Assembly (NCBI GenBank): GCA_902362715.1
Contig: CABIXN010000001.1
Span: 793,673-857,672, forward strand
DNA from: Lachnospiraceae bacterium
GTDB taxonomy: Bacteria; Bacillota; Clostridia; Lachnospirales; Lachnospiraceae
Direction: 5' to 3'
Length of the DNA stretch: 64,000 nucleotides
Part shown: positions 1-7,844 of the stretch, one piece after another
How the letters are laid out: every line of letters starts with the position of its first letter
Numbering within the stretch: position 1 is the first letter of the stretch
Notes under the pieces: generated by a model
Seen by the model: the letters and a program-made list of their open reading frames with translations, nothing else
Told to the model about the DNA's origin: nothing
Databases searched by the model: none
Program-made: the position numbers and the translations under genes

Positions 1-30
1 CTGCAGAAAACTAATTTTTATTTCACTCAT
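1..30 (-). CDS. 5' end of a gene cut by the window edge
   Basis: An ATG at 28-30 (minus strand) opens ten codons, MSEIKISFLQ, before the window ends. A GGAAGG ribosome site lies just upstream, and a good promoter with two operator-like palindromes lies behind it. The product cannot be named from ten residues. The two palindromes have the spacing typical of MarR-family boxes, so an autoregulated MarR-type regulator or its target is plausible, but this is inference. Confidence 0.45.
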   Translation of the reverse strand, partial: MSEIKISFLQ

Positions 31-48
31 AGCTTCCTTCCTTTAAAT

Positions 49-112
49 AGTTGAGTATTCAACTTCTTTTATACAGAACTTATCTTACCTCCAAAAAGTT
101 GAGTTGTCAACT
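49..112 (-). promoter_or_regulatory. Promoter with two AGTTGA-n4-TCAACT operators
   Basis: Seen on the minus strand: -35 TTGACA at 105-110, a 17-base spacer, and -10 TAAGAT at 82-87. Two perfect palindromic boxes flank it: AGTTGAGTATTCAACT at 49-64 (downstream of -10) and AGTTGAGTTGTCAACT at 97-112 (over -35). The paired, identical arms with a 4-base centre resemble MarR-family operators. The promoter drives the gene that leaves the window on the left. Confidence 0.6.
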
Positions 113-142
113 ATTTTTTCTCTTGAAATTTTTCCAAAAAAC

Positions 143-234
143 AAAAAAAAAGATGTCCTGACAGGGACGCGCTCCAGGCATACAGATCAGTTTCTCATAC
201 CTCATGGAACGCTTCCTTTAGAACATCTTTTTTC
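143..234 (-). terminator. Long structured terminator after the ABC lipoprotein gene
   Basis: The outer arms AAAAAAGATGT and ACATCTTTTTT pair over about 90 bases. Inside, GGAAGCG/CGCGTCC, TCCA/TGGA and GGTAT/ATGCC can extend the stem. The minus-strand transcript leaves it in a run of nine U. It directly follows the gene ending at 238. The stem is longer and more elaborate than an ordinary intrinsic terminator. Confidence 0.5.
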
Positions 235-237
235 TAA

Positions 238-1260
238 TTAATTTTCAATTGCAATGTAGTCATCGGGAATTTTTACATTCAGTGTCTGACACATTTCCGA
301 ATTATATTTTTTCGTAAACTTCGGGGCATTCTGGATAGGCATTGTTGAAATATCCTCTTTTCCTTCTAAAATATCCGCCGCCATCTGCCCGGTCTCATAC
401 CCCAGATCATATGCATCCAGACACAAGGTCGCCACGCCGCAGCCTCTGCAGATTGTTTCGCTGCCGGTAAATACAGGTACTTTTGTATCCAGACAAATAT
501 TTTTTATAATACCGGTATTCGCTCCTACCGTATTATCGGTAGGTGTATAAATAACATCCGATTCTTTGGCAGCTTTTGTTACTACCGCCGCTAAATCGTT
601 GCTGTCTGAAAAGGTATATTCCTGACACTGATATCCCATTCCTTCTAAATACTTTGAGATTTCCTCTACCTGGGATTTGGCATTGATTTCTGCTGAGCAA
701 TAAAGGACTCCGATCTTTTTTTCATCCGGAAATAATTCTTTTATCATATCAGCCTGCTGGTCTAAGGGTGAAACATCTGACGTACCGGAGATATTCCCTC
801 CCACCGTACCATCAAACTCTTTCAAATCCAGGGCCAAAGCGTAATCTGTTACACAGGTGCCAAGAATGGGAATGGTATCTGTTCCTGCCGCTGCCGCCTG
901 CAGAGCCGGTGTTCCGTTGGCCATAATCAGGTCCACATCGTTGGATACAAAACTATTAACAATTACCGAACAGGTATTAGAATCACTCTGGGCATTCTGC
1001 ACCTGAATGGACACCTTATCTCCCATTCTGTCTTTCACCGCATCCCGAAACCCTTCTGTGGCGGCATCTAAATCTTCGTGCTGTACAAGCTGACAGACCC
1101 CGATGGTAAATTCAGCGTCATCTTCCGTCTGCTGTTCTGATAATTTTCGCCCTGTCTGATCTGCTTGTTTTTTTGTTCCAGTATTTTCTGAATTTGTGCA
1201 GGCTGATAATCCCATTACCAGTCCTGTCATCAGCAGTAAAGCAATCATTTTTTTCATCAT
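238..1260 (-). CDS. ABC transporter substrate-binding lipoprotein (TrpX/ABC_sub_bind family)
   Basis: A 340-residue secreted lipoprotein. The N-terminus has a charged MMKK start, a hydrophobic core and the lipobox LSAC, followed by a Ser/Thr/Lys-rich linker. The mature part (IGVCQLVQHEDLDAATEGF onward) has the two-lobed layout of the ABC_sub_bind (PF04392) family, whose members bind small ligands such as aromatic amino acids. No permease or ATPase gene sits next to it, so it is an orphan here; a terminator follows directly. GAGAGGAG before the ATG sets the start. Its leader contains the 65-bp structured element and a terminator, suggesting attenuation. The ligand is unknown. Confidence 0.85.
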   Translation of the reverse strand: MMKKMIALLLMTGLVMGLSACTNSENTGTKKQADQTGRKLSEQQTEDDAEFTIGVCQLVQHEDLDAATEGFRDAVKDRMGDKVSIQVQNAQSDSNTCSVIVNSFVSNDVDLIMANGTPALQAAAAGTDTIPILGTCVTDYALALDLKEFDGTVGGNISGTSDVSPLDQQADMIKELFPDEKKIGVLYCSAEINAKSQVEEISKYLEGMGYQCQEYTFSDSNDLAAVVTKAAKESDVIYTPTDNTVGANTGIIKNICLDTKVPVFTGSETICRGCGVATLCLDAYDLGYETGQMAADILEGKEDISTMPIQNAPKFTKKYNSEMCQTLNVKIPDDYIAIEN

Positions 1261-1289
1261 AGATTTCTCCTCTCAGACGACTTTCCCGG

Positions 1290-1316
1290 AAAATAAAGAA
1301 TGTGCAAAGCACATTC
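1290..1316 (-). terminator. Leader terminator next to structured element copy 1
   Basis: The minus-strand transcript contains GAATGTGC-UUU-GCACAUUC followed by UUUAUUUU. It starts inside the end of the conserved 65-bp element and ends 30 bases before the ATG of the lipoprotein gene, the usual place for an attenuator. Confidence 0.65.
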
Positions 1317-1377
1317 TCCGCCTGCGGCGGGTCGCTTTTGCGACATGACTCCACTCCGCCGCAGTACGATCCACAGC
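1313..1377 (-). promoter_or_regulatory. 65-bp structured leader element, copy 1
   Basis: On the minus strand the element folds as a 9-bp stem CUGCGGCGG/CCGCCGCAG, an 11-base one-sided bulge (AGUGGAGUCAU) and an inner hairpin GUCGC-AAAA-GCGAC. It is 62/65 identical to the copy at 12597-12661, in the same strand, and both copies run straight into an intrinsic terminator whose own stem sequence differs. In this copy an upstream CUCCGC can pair either with GCGGAG inside the element or with GCGGAG just after it, which would allow two alternative folds. A riboswitch or protein-bound attenuator is a reasonable guess. I do not recognise it as a known class. Confidence 0.5.
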
Positions 1378-1450
1378 GGAGCGTTTTTTTGCTCTATAGG
1401 AATCGGTACTTTTCAGCTTTATCACAACACAATATTTCCTATAGAGAAAT

Positions 1451-1479
1451 AAAAACGTTCCCGGAAAAGGAACGTTTTT
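1451..1479. terminator. Intrinsic terminator hairpin
   Basis: AAAAACGTTCC and GGAACGTTTTT pair around a short loop, with U-runs on both strands. It separates the GntP fragment (ends 1791) from the leader of the lipoprotein gene. Between it and the 65-bp element another inverted repeat, CTCTATAGGAA/TTCCTATAGAG (about 1392-1446), is present. The rest of the 1480-1790 stretch shows no gene. Confidence 0.65.
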
Positions 1480-1790
1480 AAATGCATACTCCCCGAAGAG
1501 AATATCATATTTACAGCGGATTCTGCACATCTGCCAAAGCCAAAGTACAGTATCTGCTCACAGCCGTATTGTCGTCTTCTTTTCCTGTCAGTTACCATCC
1601 CAGCCACTTTCAGCTTGCTGATGGTCCTTATAAGTCAAGTTGTTTTTTAAATTGAATATTCCCTGTCAGCATTTGCTTTCAGATTATATTCTTTTATTAT
1701 ATAGAAATCTATTCCTAAAAATCAAGTACAATATTTTAAGATTCTTCTGAAACTCTTTTACGGTTTCATATTCCGGCAAATTGACTGCCG

Positions 1791-2291
1791 TCAGGCAAGA
1801 AAAGGAAGCACTGTTAAAATAATAGCCACAACAAATGATGTAATTGTTGTATTTAAAACAGTCGTAATAAACACATATTTATATGATTTGTTCATTGGAA
1901 CATCCGTTACACTTGTTGCAACGGCAAATCCCGGATTTGTGGGCAGGGTATCAAGGGTCTGGCTGGAAAATACTGCCACCCGGTGCAGAGCATTCATATT
2001 AATTCCCATTTGAGCAAAGGACTCTGACAAATACGGAAGTGTTGCATTTAATCCCGCCGGGCCGGAGCCGGACGCTCCGGTTAAAAGAGCAATGCAGATA
2101 ATCACTTTAAATAATCCCGGTATCTGCATATGTACCAGTCCTTCCGTAATGGAAGGAAATACCGGTGATGCTGCGACCACGGCTCCAAGAGCTCCAAGGG
2201 CTCCTACCTGCAAAAGCAGTTCCGCCGCCTGCTTAGGAACCGGATTTAAAAGCTCCTTTAATCCGCCTCCTCCTTTATTTTTATACGAGAT
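1791..2291 (-). pseudogene. 3' remnant of a GntP-family gluconate/organic acid permease
   Basis: About 166 codons are open from just after a stop at 2292-2294 to the end at 1791. They match the last third of GntP-type H+ symporters: a GGGG linker, then hydrophobic helices, the signature TLDTLPTNPGFAVATS and a final membrane helix VVAIILTVLPFL. A full member has roughly 430-450 residues, so the first two thirds are missing. The break lies only 16 bases from the stop of the upstream URO-D gene, suggesting a deletion. No proper start codon with this reading frame is visible, so it is probably dead. Confidence 0.75.
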
Positions 2292-2307
2292 TTATCCGAT
2301 ATTTGTA

Positions 2308-3297
2308 CTATCTTATATTTCTTCTGCCATAATTCCTTTCCATTTTCATTCCTTCATCTATCATCCATGGCAGTATCTCCTTTTGAATCACCAGGGGATA
2401 TGCTACATAGCTTCCCCCCGGCGCTAAAAGATCATAGGTCCGCCGCACTTCCCTGCGTACCTCCTCCTCTGTTACGCCTTTTTTATCCAGGATTCCCTGA
2501 TTATCAAAGCCTCCGCAGAAGGTAATGCGATGCTGATACTTATCTTTCAGTTCTCTTAATGGATTGGTAATCTGCAGCGGATCAATGGCATCCACTCCCA
2601 TCTCCACAAGCTGATCAAAAATAGGGGCTATATATCCGCAGGAATGATGTTCATAGAGCATCCCCGCTTCATGAGCAGCATCAATCACTTTTTGCAGGTT
2701 ATCCTTAAAAAACTCTTCCCACATATCTACAGACATCAGCATCTGCTCATTGGCTCCATAATCATCATGGGCATTTAAAATGTCCGGCTTCCAGTACTTC
2801 CCGATAATTTTAATACACTCAATTTTGTAATTGCAGATGGCATCCAGCAGTTCTTTGTAGGCTTCCGGTTCTTCATACATGGCTATTAACGCATCTTCAA
2901 ATCCCATTAACTCATGGCTTCGTTCAAATATTCCGTTAATCAGCATGACCATTGTCAATTTGTTCTCACGATCCCAGTTTTTGGTATCCTTTCCGGCCTC
3001 TTTTTCCCAGTCAATCTGTGAAAGATCCGGAAAAGCCACCTGCTCCCGCCATTTTGTAACATCTGTAATTACTTTTTTATCCGGAGTATCAATCACCATG
3101 CTTGCACGCTGCTGTGGAACATATTCCCAGTAAGTTCCAAACCAGTCGTATCCGGTTCCCTCACTTCCATCCGGGTTCACAGGACGTTCTTTCATGGCCG
3201 GAATTAATGTAAAATCAAAATCCGTCAAAAGATTTAATACTTTTCCGATATCTTCATGATCCCTGTAAACCCGCAGTAATTCCTCGTGTCGACTCAC
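2308..3297 (-). CDS. Uroporphyrinogen-decarboxylase-superfamily protein (methyltransferase-like)
   Basis: About 329 residues from a GTG at 3295-3297, chosen because AAAGGAG sits just upstream; an in-frame codon at 3351 lacks one. The fold is that of the URO-D superfamily, which includes the corrinoid methyltransferases MtaA/MtbA. It carries the HSCG motif (HxC zinc-type ligands) near the middle and the segment NAHDDYGANEQMLMS before it. A late cysteine common in MtaA-like enzymes is not evident here, where the end reads GGSYVAYP. True heme enzymes sit among hem genes, which are absent, so methyl transfer is more likely. The substrate is unknown. A LysR gene lies upstream on the same strand. 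Confidence 0.75.
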   Translation of the reverse strand: MSRHEELLRVYRDHEDIGKVLNLLTDFDFTLIPAMKERPVNPDGSEGTGYDWFGTYWEYVPQQRASMVIDTPDKKVITDVTKWREQVAFPDLSQIDWEKEAGKDTKNWDRENKLTMVMLINGIFERSHELMGFEDALIAMYEEPEAYKELLDAICNYKIECIKIIGKYWKPDILNAHDDYGANEQMLMSVDMWEEFFKDNLQKVIDAAHEAGMLYEHHSCGYIAPIFDQLVEMGVDAIDPLQITNPLRELKDKYQHRITFCGGFDNQGILDKKGVTEEEVRREVRRTYDLLAPGGSYVAYPLVIQKEILPWMIDEGMKMERNYGRRNIR

Positions 3298-3447
3298 TTC
3301 ATATCTCCTTTCTGATTTGTTAAATTTATTATAAAAGCAATATATATGCATGTAAAATATAAAAAAGCCGGAAATCTATATCATTTTTGATATAATCTTT
3401 CCGACTATCATAGTATGATTCGCTTTTATAGAATAATTCTTAAGCTG

Positions 3448-4323
3448 TCACCCCATCCGTTTTTGAATCTCTGTAATCAGAACGCTGACTGCCACATTCT
3501 GCGTTTCCGATTTCCATCCAAGCATAACTGTGTGTCTGGTTTCCATTGGAATAAACAACAGCTTTTCATCAAACACATATCTGGTCCATTCATCACAAAT
3601 CAAAACCCCCTGACCCAATTCCACACTGTTAATGGCTGATTCCAGACTATTCACATATTTTATCTGCGGAATAAAGCCGTAAGGTTCACAAAATGTCCGG
3701 ATCTGCGTTCCAAGAGCCATGGTCCCGTCCTCATCCATAACAAAAAACTGTTCTTTTTTGAAATCTCTTGGAACAGGTGTCCCATTTTTACACCATTGAT
3801 CTTTCCTGCATAAAATCCCTCTCACAATTTCCGTTACTCTTTCTTTGCGGATCCCCCGTCTCTGATTTAAAATCCCCTCAATTCCGAAAACAAGATCTAT
3901 TTCATCTCTGTCAAGCTTCTCCAAAAGCTCTCTGCGATTGCAGGCTTCCATACGTATATCCATATTCGGATACTCTTTCTTAAAATCCCAGACCAGTTCA
4001 TACAACAGCTCTGAGACCTTCCAGCCTTCCATGTATCCGATCCTGATATTTCCAAGACGATTGGAATGAAGATTTCTGGCGTGAAAAGAAACCTCCCGGT
4101 ATGCCAGCTGTGTTCTTCGAAAAAAATCATAATATTCTTTTCCCGCCTCCGTTAAGCACACCTGCTTTCCAGTACGTTCAAACAGCTGCACCCCCAGCTC
4201 CGCTTCCAGTTTTAAAACGCTGCGGCTTAAATTGGGCTGGGATACATAGCCCTTTTCCGCTGCTTTACTGAAATTTTTTTCTTCCGCTACCAGCAGAAAA
4301 TTTTTAATCTGTGACTCGTTCAT
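3448..4323 (-). CDS. LysR-family transcriptional regulator
   Basis: A 291-residue regulator. The first 60 residues form the winged helix-turn-helix (FLLVAEEKNFSKAAEKGYVS ... ERTGKQVCLTEAG) and the rest is a periplasmic-binding-like effector domain. CAGGAG sits before the ATG. It lies upstream of the URO-D-type gene on the same strand with about 150 bases between, so it could control that gene. The ligand cannot be read from the sequence. Confidence 0.9.
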   Translation of the reverse strand: MNESQIKNFLLVAEEKNFSKAAEKGYVSQPNLSRSVLKLEAELGVQLFERTGKQVCLTEAGKEYYDFFRRTQLAYREVSFHARNLHSNRLGNIRIGYMEGWKVSELLYELVWDFKKEYPNMDIRMEACNRRELLEKLDRDEIDLVFGIEGILNQRRGIRKERVTEIVRGILCRKDQWCKNGTPVPRDFKKEQFFVMDEDGTMALGTQIRTFCEPYGFIPQIKYVNSLESAINSVELGQGVLICDEWTRYVFDEKLLFIPMETRHTVMLGWKSETQNVAVSVLITEIQKRMG

Positions 4324-4346
4324 CCTGTTCTCCTGACAGCAGCCTT

Positions 4347-4841
4347 CTATCTGCTTTTACACCTTTCTGACAGCTCAATTGCCAGAACAGCCATTATATA
4401 AGGGAGCAGACCATGGCTCGTTTCTAGTTCCAGCGTATATATCCGCATGTCTGCTCCTTTAACTGAGACACCCGCCAGCTTTTTCTGATTCTCATCAAAT
4501 ATGGTATACCCTCCCGGAAATGCCGCCTGCTTTCTCTTTTCAATGGTCCATATGACATTATCTGAAGCAAACTGAAGCTTCCAGAAAGGAAACTCCTTTC
4601 GGACTGTTCCTAACAAAACCTCTCCTGCCCAAAGCAGAAATGTCTGATCTTCCTTTCTTCCCTCTTTGATGGATAAATCTTCTTTCACTGATCCCAAAAA
4701 TATATTCTGACTGTCATATATTTCCAAACATTCTTTTATTACAGACTGCTCTCTGGCCACATAAAGCAATAGTCCTGTATCGTCATAAACGTCACAGGTA
4801 ACAAAGCCGGAAATAAGTCTCGACGTTAGAAACAATTTCAT
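4347..4841 (-). CDS. Hypothetical protein, LURP-one/scramblase-like beta fold
   Basis: A 164-residue soluble protein made mostly of alternating short beta-strand-like segments (GFVTCDVYDDTGLLLYV, WAGEVLLGTVRKEFPFWKLQF) with no signal peptide or membrane helix. The pattern of repeated strands with conserved Trp and Gly recalls the LURP-one-related (DUF567) and scramblase fold, but I recognise it only weakly. It lies 23 bases upstream of the LysR gene on the same strand and may be cotranscribed with it. Function unknown. Confidence 0.6.
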   Translation of the reverse strand: MKLFLTSRLISGFVTCDVYDDTGLLLYVAREQSVIKECLEIYDSQNIFLGSVKEDLSIKEGRKEDQTFLLWAGEVLLGTVRKEFPFWKLQFASDNVIWTIEKRKQAAFPGGYTIFDENQKKLAGVSVKGADMRIYTLELETSHGLLPYIMAVLAIELSERCKSR

Positions 4842-5295
4842 GTTTTATCCTCACTCTTACTTACGTATAGCTCTAAACCTTTTAAAGTCCTGCCACCGGA
4901 CCAAAATATTCAGATACTGCAAAAATTCTACTTTTTTCAAACAAAAAAATTATATCGAAAAAAAAGATAACTATCAATGGGATTTTTTATGTAATCTCAA
5001 AGACGTTCAATAACTTTTTATTTTATTTCCCTAAAAAAGAAAAAGGGACCGCTGTCATACAGGTGATCTCTCATCTGCTTTGCAGCAGTCCTTCTTCTGT
5101 TCATTACCCTGCCCCCGTATATAGAACATATTTAGATAGGATGGGACTTATTTTCTCAGAGACTTTTCCGAAAGCTATATCATGGATGCTGAGGTTCTTA
5201 CTATCTGCGGCTGCAGAAAAGAGATGACGGTGAAGTTTAAATTAGAAATGTAGATCTACATTTATTTTAACACGATACCTCTTGTTTGTCATCTA
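4842..5295. other. Intergenic stretch without a convincing gene
   Basis: This 454-base stretch holds a perfect 18-bp palindrome, AAATGTAGATCTACATTT, at 5246-5263, some 33 bases past the MATE stop. It may be a weak terminator or an operator. A 37-codon plus-strand frame ending at the TAG within the palindrome (… SESYIMDAEVLTICGCRK …) looks protein-like but has no matching start or length, so it may be a gene remnant. Nothing else stands out. Confidence 0.4.
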
Positions 5296-6639
5296 TTAAT
5301 TCATATTTTTAGTTATTAGTTTTATTTTTCTCTGATAGATCAGATAGTAAACAGCACCCAATACTGCCACAACTAATTCCGTAATGGGGCAGGCCAGCCA
5401 TACCCCGGTCATCCCACAGGCTTTTTCCAGTACAACAGCCACTGGAATAATTAAAACAATTCCTCGAAGAACAGATAAAATATGCGCAGGCACCGCCCTC
5501 TCTACAGAAGTGAAAAACGTTGCAAGAACAATATTGTATCCCATAAACAAAGAAGCTGTAAAATACAGTTTTAATCCCTTAACCGCAATTTCCTGCAACC
5601 CCAAAAGATGCTCACTGTTAAAAGCAGATACAATAGGCTGGGCAAAGATTACGAATAAACTATATACCAGACAGGATATCACAGCCATAGTAATCATGGC
5701 ATATCTTCGCACAGCAAACAGCTGGGCGTTTTTTTGTTTTCCATGAAAACTGCTGATCAGAGGCTGAATCCCCTGGGCAATTCCTGTATATACAGCAGCC
5801 AGCACTAAAGACAGATTGGCAATGACACCGTAAGCTGCCACCCCGGTATTTCCTTCCAGCTTTAAAATCATCGTGTTCAGTGTAATCATAACAATACCCG
5901 ATGACAGCTGAGCCACAAGGGAGGGAAATCCCAGAGCCGCCGTCTGCCCTACAATAACGCCGCTGATTTTTGTTTTCTTAAAATGAAAGGTATTTTTCTT
6001 TCGAATCCAGTGGGGAAGCATCATAACCATACTGATCACCGGCGAAAGACCCGTAGCAAAAACAGCGCCGAAAATCCCCATTTCCATAGGAAATATAAAA
6101 ATATAATCCAGAACAATATTGGCAAAACTTCCGGTGAGCATAGCAGCCATGGACAGCTGAGGACTTTCATCGTTTCTTACAAAGCAAAGAAAAACATCGT
6201 TGAAAATAAAAGCCGGCGCAAAAATTAACAGCCATCTTAGATACGTCTCTGTCATCTGTAATGTATCTGCATCTGCTCCAAGAAGACCGGCCAGATCACC
6301 AGCCAGAAAAAGGCCTGCCAGAAAAAATACTGCTGAAGCTGCAGCGGCAAAATAAATGCTGTTTGTATAAATCCGGTGAACCTCTTCCTTTTTTCTCTGG
6401 CTTTTGCAGATTGAAAACCTTGTAGCTGCTCCCATTCCAACCATCAGACCGGTCCCGTGAATAAAATTGTAGACAGGAATAGCAAGATTTAATGCTGTCA
6501 GCCCATCAGCCCCCAATCCCTTAGAAACAAAAAAAGTATCTGCCAGAATGTAGCAGGATACTCCCAGTGTTCCAAACACACTGAATATGGTATAGCGGAT
6601 AAATTCCGAAAAACAAGATTTCTGATTCATATTTCTCAC
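5296..6639 (-). CDS. MATE-family multidrug/guanidine exporter (MepA-like)
   Basis: A 447-residue membrane protein with twelve predicted helices in the twofold MATE layout; the first half holds GTLGVSCYILADTFFVSKGL and the second half the repeated equivalent. MATE pumps couple export of cationic compounds to Na+ or H+ entry. Directly upstream lies a leader that fits the guanidine-IV (mepA) riboswitch, which in other Clostridia switches on such pumps when guanidine accumulates. The likely cargo is therefore guanidinium or related cations; this is inference from the leader. AGGAAGTGAG precedes the ATG. Confidence 0.9.
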   Translation of the reverse strand: MRNMNQKSCFSEFIRYTIFSVFGTLGVSCYILADTFFVSKGLGADGLTALNLAIPVYNFIHGTGLMVGMGAATRFSICKSQRKKEEVHRIYTNSIYFAAAASAVFFLAGLFLAGDLAGLLGADADTLQMTETYLRWLLIFAPAFIFNDVFLCFVRNDESPQLSMAAMLTGSFANIVLDYIFIFPMEMGIFGAVFATGLSPVISMVMMLPHWIRKKNTFHFKKTKISGVIVGQTAALGFPSLVAQLSSGIVMITLNTMILKLEGNTGVAAYGVIANLSLVLAAVYTGIAQGIQPLISSFHGKQKNAQLFAVRRYAMITMAVISCLVYSLFVIFAQPIVSAFNSEHLLGLQEIAVKGLKLYFTASLFMGYNIVLATFFTSVERAVPAHILSVLRGIVLIIPVAVVLEKACGMTGVWLACPITELVVAVLGAVYYLIYQRKIKLITKNMN

Positions 6640-6691
6640 TTCCTGTATGTATTTTATAAAAGAAAACTGGCCGCAGAAGCCATCCTTTATG

Positions 6692-6785
6692 AAAAAAAGC
6701 GCCAGATATTCCTATCTTCAAAGGCCTAACGATAGAAACACTGACGCAAAAACTGATTACCCGGCGGCAACAGCTGTCATTGATA
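6692..6785 (-). promoter_or_regulatory. Candidate guanidine-IV (mepA motif) riboswitch
   Basis: The minus-strand leader contains two hairpins. The first, 6753-6773, has the stem CUG-UUGCC with loop GCC and the G-rich return GGGUAA. The second, 6699-6747, has the outer stem GCGUCAG/CUGGCGC and inner stem UUUCUAUC/GAUAGGAA. It ends in seven U, so it is a terminator. Loop one (GCC) can pair with GGC in loop two, the loop-loop contact expected for this class. Position before a MATE gene fits the known distribution. The class assignment is from memory of the motif, not from a search. Confidence 0.7.
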
Positions 6786-6826
6786 TTTTTTAAACTTTAG
6801 CATACGAATTCTAAAAAGTCAATCTG

Positions 6827-6908
6827 TTCAAGTCTTGCCCTCGCAAGACTTGGTGCGCGATTTGGGTCAGCTTTGCTGACAATATTCTATTCCGAATTGC
6901 TGCACATC
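6827..6908. repeat. 82-bp structured repeat, copy A
   Basis: It matches 45730-45811 at 76 of 82 positions with no gaps. It contains a 10-bp hairpin (CAAGTCTTGC/GCAAGACTTG, loop CCTC), an inner hairpin TCAGC-TTT-GCTGA, a stem ATTTGG/CCGAAT around it and an outer GTGC/GCAC. In one stem the two copies differ by a paired change (T.G here, G-C in the other copy). It lies between phnX and the MATE leader. Its role is unknown. Confidence 0.7.
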
Positions 6909-6920
6909 CTCGCGGAGCGC

Positions 6921-7006
6921 ATATCAGATGAGGGATTGACACACGCCACTGATACTTACTTGTTACTCACCGCCTATAGAGGCGGGAGTTATCCCTCATC
7001 TGATAT
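6921..7006 (-). terminator. Large inverted repeat overlapping the phnX stop
   Basis: ATATCAGATGAGGGAT at 6921-6936 and its exact complement at 6991-7006 are 54 bases apart; the right arm covers the last codons of phnX. Between them is a small hairpin CCGCC-TATAGA-GGCGG. There is no clear U-run, so it may be a 3' stabiliser, a terminator with a branched fold, or part of the neighbouring repeat. Confidence 0.45.
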
Positions 7007-7769
7007 AATCCAGTACTCCACGGATATCTCTTACTACTGCATCTGCTCCGGCATCTTTAAATTTCCTCTTAGCTGCAGCCAGCCGTTCTTCTTTTTCTGC
7101 TTCTGTCAAAGCTTCAAACTCATCCTGATGAAGTCCCATAACTGAGCTTCCTTCCAGTATTCCAATGGTAAACATTCCAGCATTTTTTCCTTCCAGAATG
7201 TCAGATACCGTATCCCCTGCCTTGATGGCCTTTGCTGCTGAGGATACCTGCAGTGCTTCCAGATTTTTAAAAATCATGTAAGGATAAGGACGTCCCATTC
7301 CATTTACAGCATCCGGGCTGAACCAGCAGTCAGGTGCATAGCCAAGCTCTTCTGCCTTTGGTACCACAACATTCATCATAACATCGGTATACCCGGTTGT
7401 AGAACCAATTTTAATTCCCATTTCTCTGATTTTGTTTACGGTTTCTATTACATAGGGTTTTGGAGCCGCAAACTGATCCAGAATTTTTAATAAAGCCGGC
7501 TCGAACCGCGCATAAAGAGCATCTGCATCGGAATCCTGAGGCGCCTTCCCGTACTTTTTTGTCCAGCATTCCTTAATTCTTGGCATTTCAAGCATTGTCC
7601 GGATGTGATCCCATTTTAACATACCCATTGGCTCTCTGACTTCTTCCATGGAAGGTTCCATACCTGCCTCTGTAAATACTTCCATAAATGCCTGTACCGG
7701 TGCAAAACAGCCGTAATCTACAGTTGTTCCTGCCCAGTCAAAAATGACTGCTTCTATCTTTTTGCTCAT
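6996..7769 (-). CDS. phnX: Phosphonoacetaldehyde hydrolase
   Basis: A 257-residue HAD-superfamily enzyme that splits phosphonoacetaldehyde into acetaldehyde and phosphate. The N-terminal motif FDWAGTTVDYG gives the nucleophile Asp11, and Lys52 in MGMLKWDH matches the Schiff-base lysine of this family. TTGYT and GDTVSDI provide the other HAD motifs. Length is normal. It is the last gene of the 2-aminoethylphosphonate operon, 75 bases after phnW, which makes its substrate. CAGGAG precedes the ATG. Confidence 0.96.
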   Translation of the reverse strand: MSKKIEAVIFDWAGTTVDYGCFAPVQAFMEVFTEAGMEPSMEEVREPMGMLKWDHIRTMLEMPRIKECWTKKYGKAPQDSDADALYARFEPALLKILDQFAAPKPYVIETVNKIREMGIKIGSTTGYTDVMMNVVVPKAEELGYAPDCWFSPDAVNGMGRPYPYMIFKNLEALQVSSAAKAIKAGDTVSDILEGKNAGMFTIGILEGSSVMGLHQDEFEALTEAEKEERLAAAKRKFKDAGADAVVRDIRGVLDYIR

Positions 7770-7844
7770 TGTTCATTCTCCTGTCTGATTTTTTATAATA
7801 TTACACTACATAGAATTTTTCTTACCTGTTCTGTACACAGCTCA

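Noticed and set aside
1273..1530. Open frames overlapping the structured leader
   Set aside because: They are compositional shadows of the hairpins with no ribosome site and no protein-like pattern.
2308..3297. True uroporphyrinogen decarboxylase (hemE)
   Set aside because: No other heme genes nearby and motifs fit the methyltransferase-like branch better.
5129..5252. Short plus-strand frame (DGTYFLRDFSESYIMDAEVL ...) as a gene
   Set aside because: 37 codons, no start with ribosome site, no family recognised. It may be a relic, but cannot be supported as a gene.
6655..6790. Purine riboswitch before the MATE gene, because of a GUUUCUA string
   Set aside because: The flanking junction strings and three-way fold of the purine class are absent; the two-hairpin, terminator-ended form fits guanidine-IV better.
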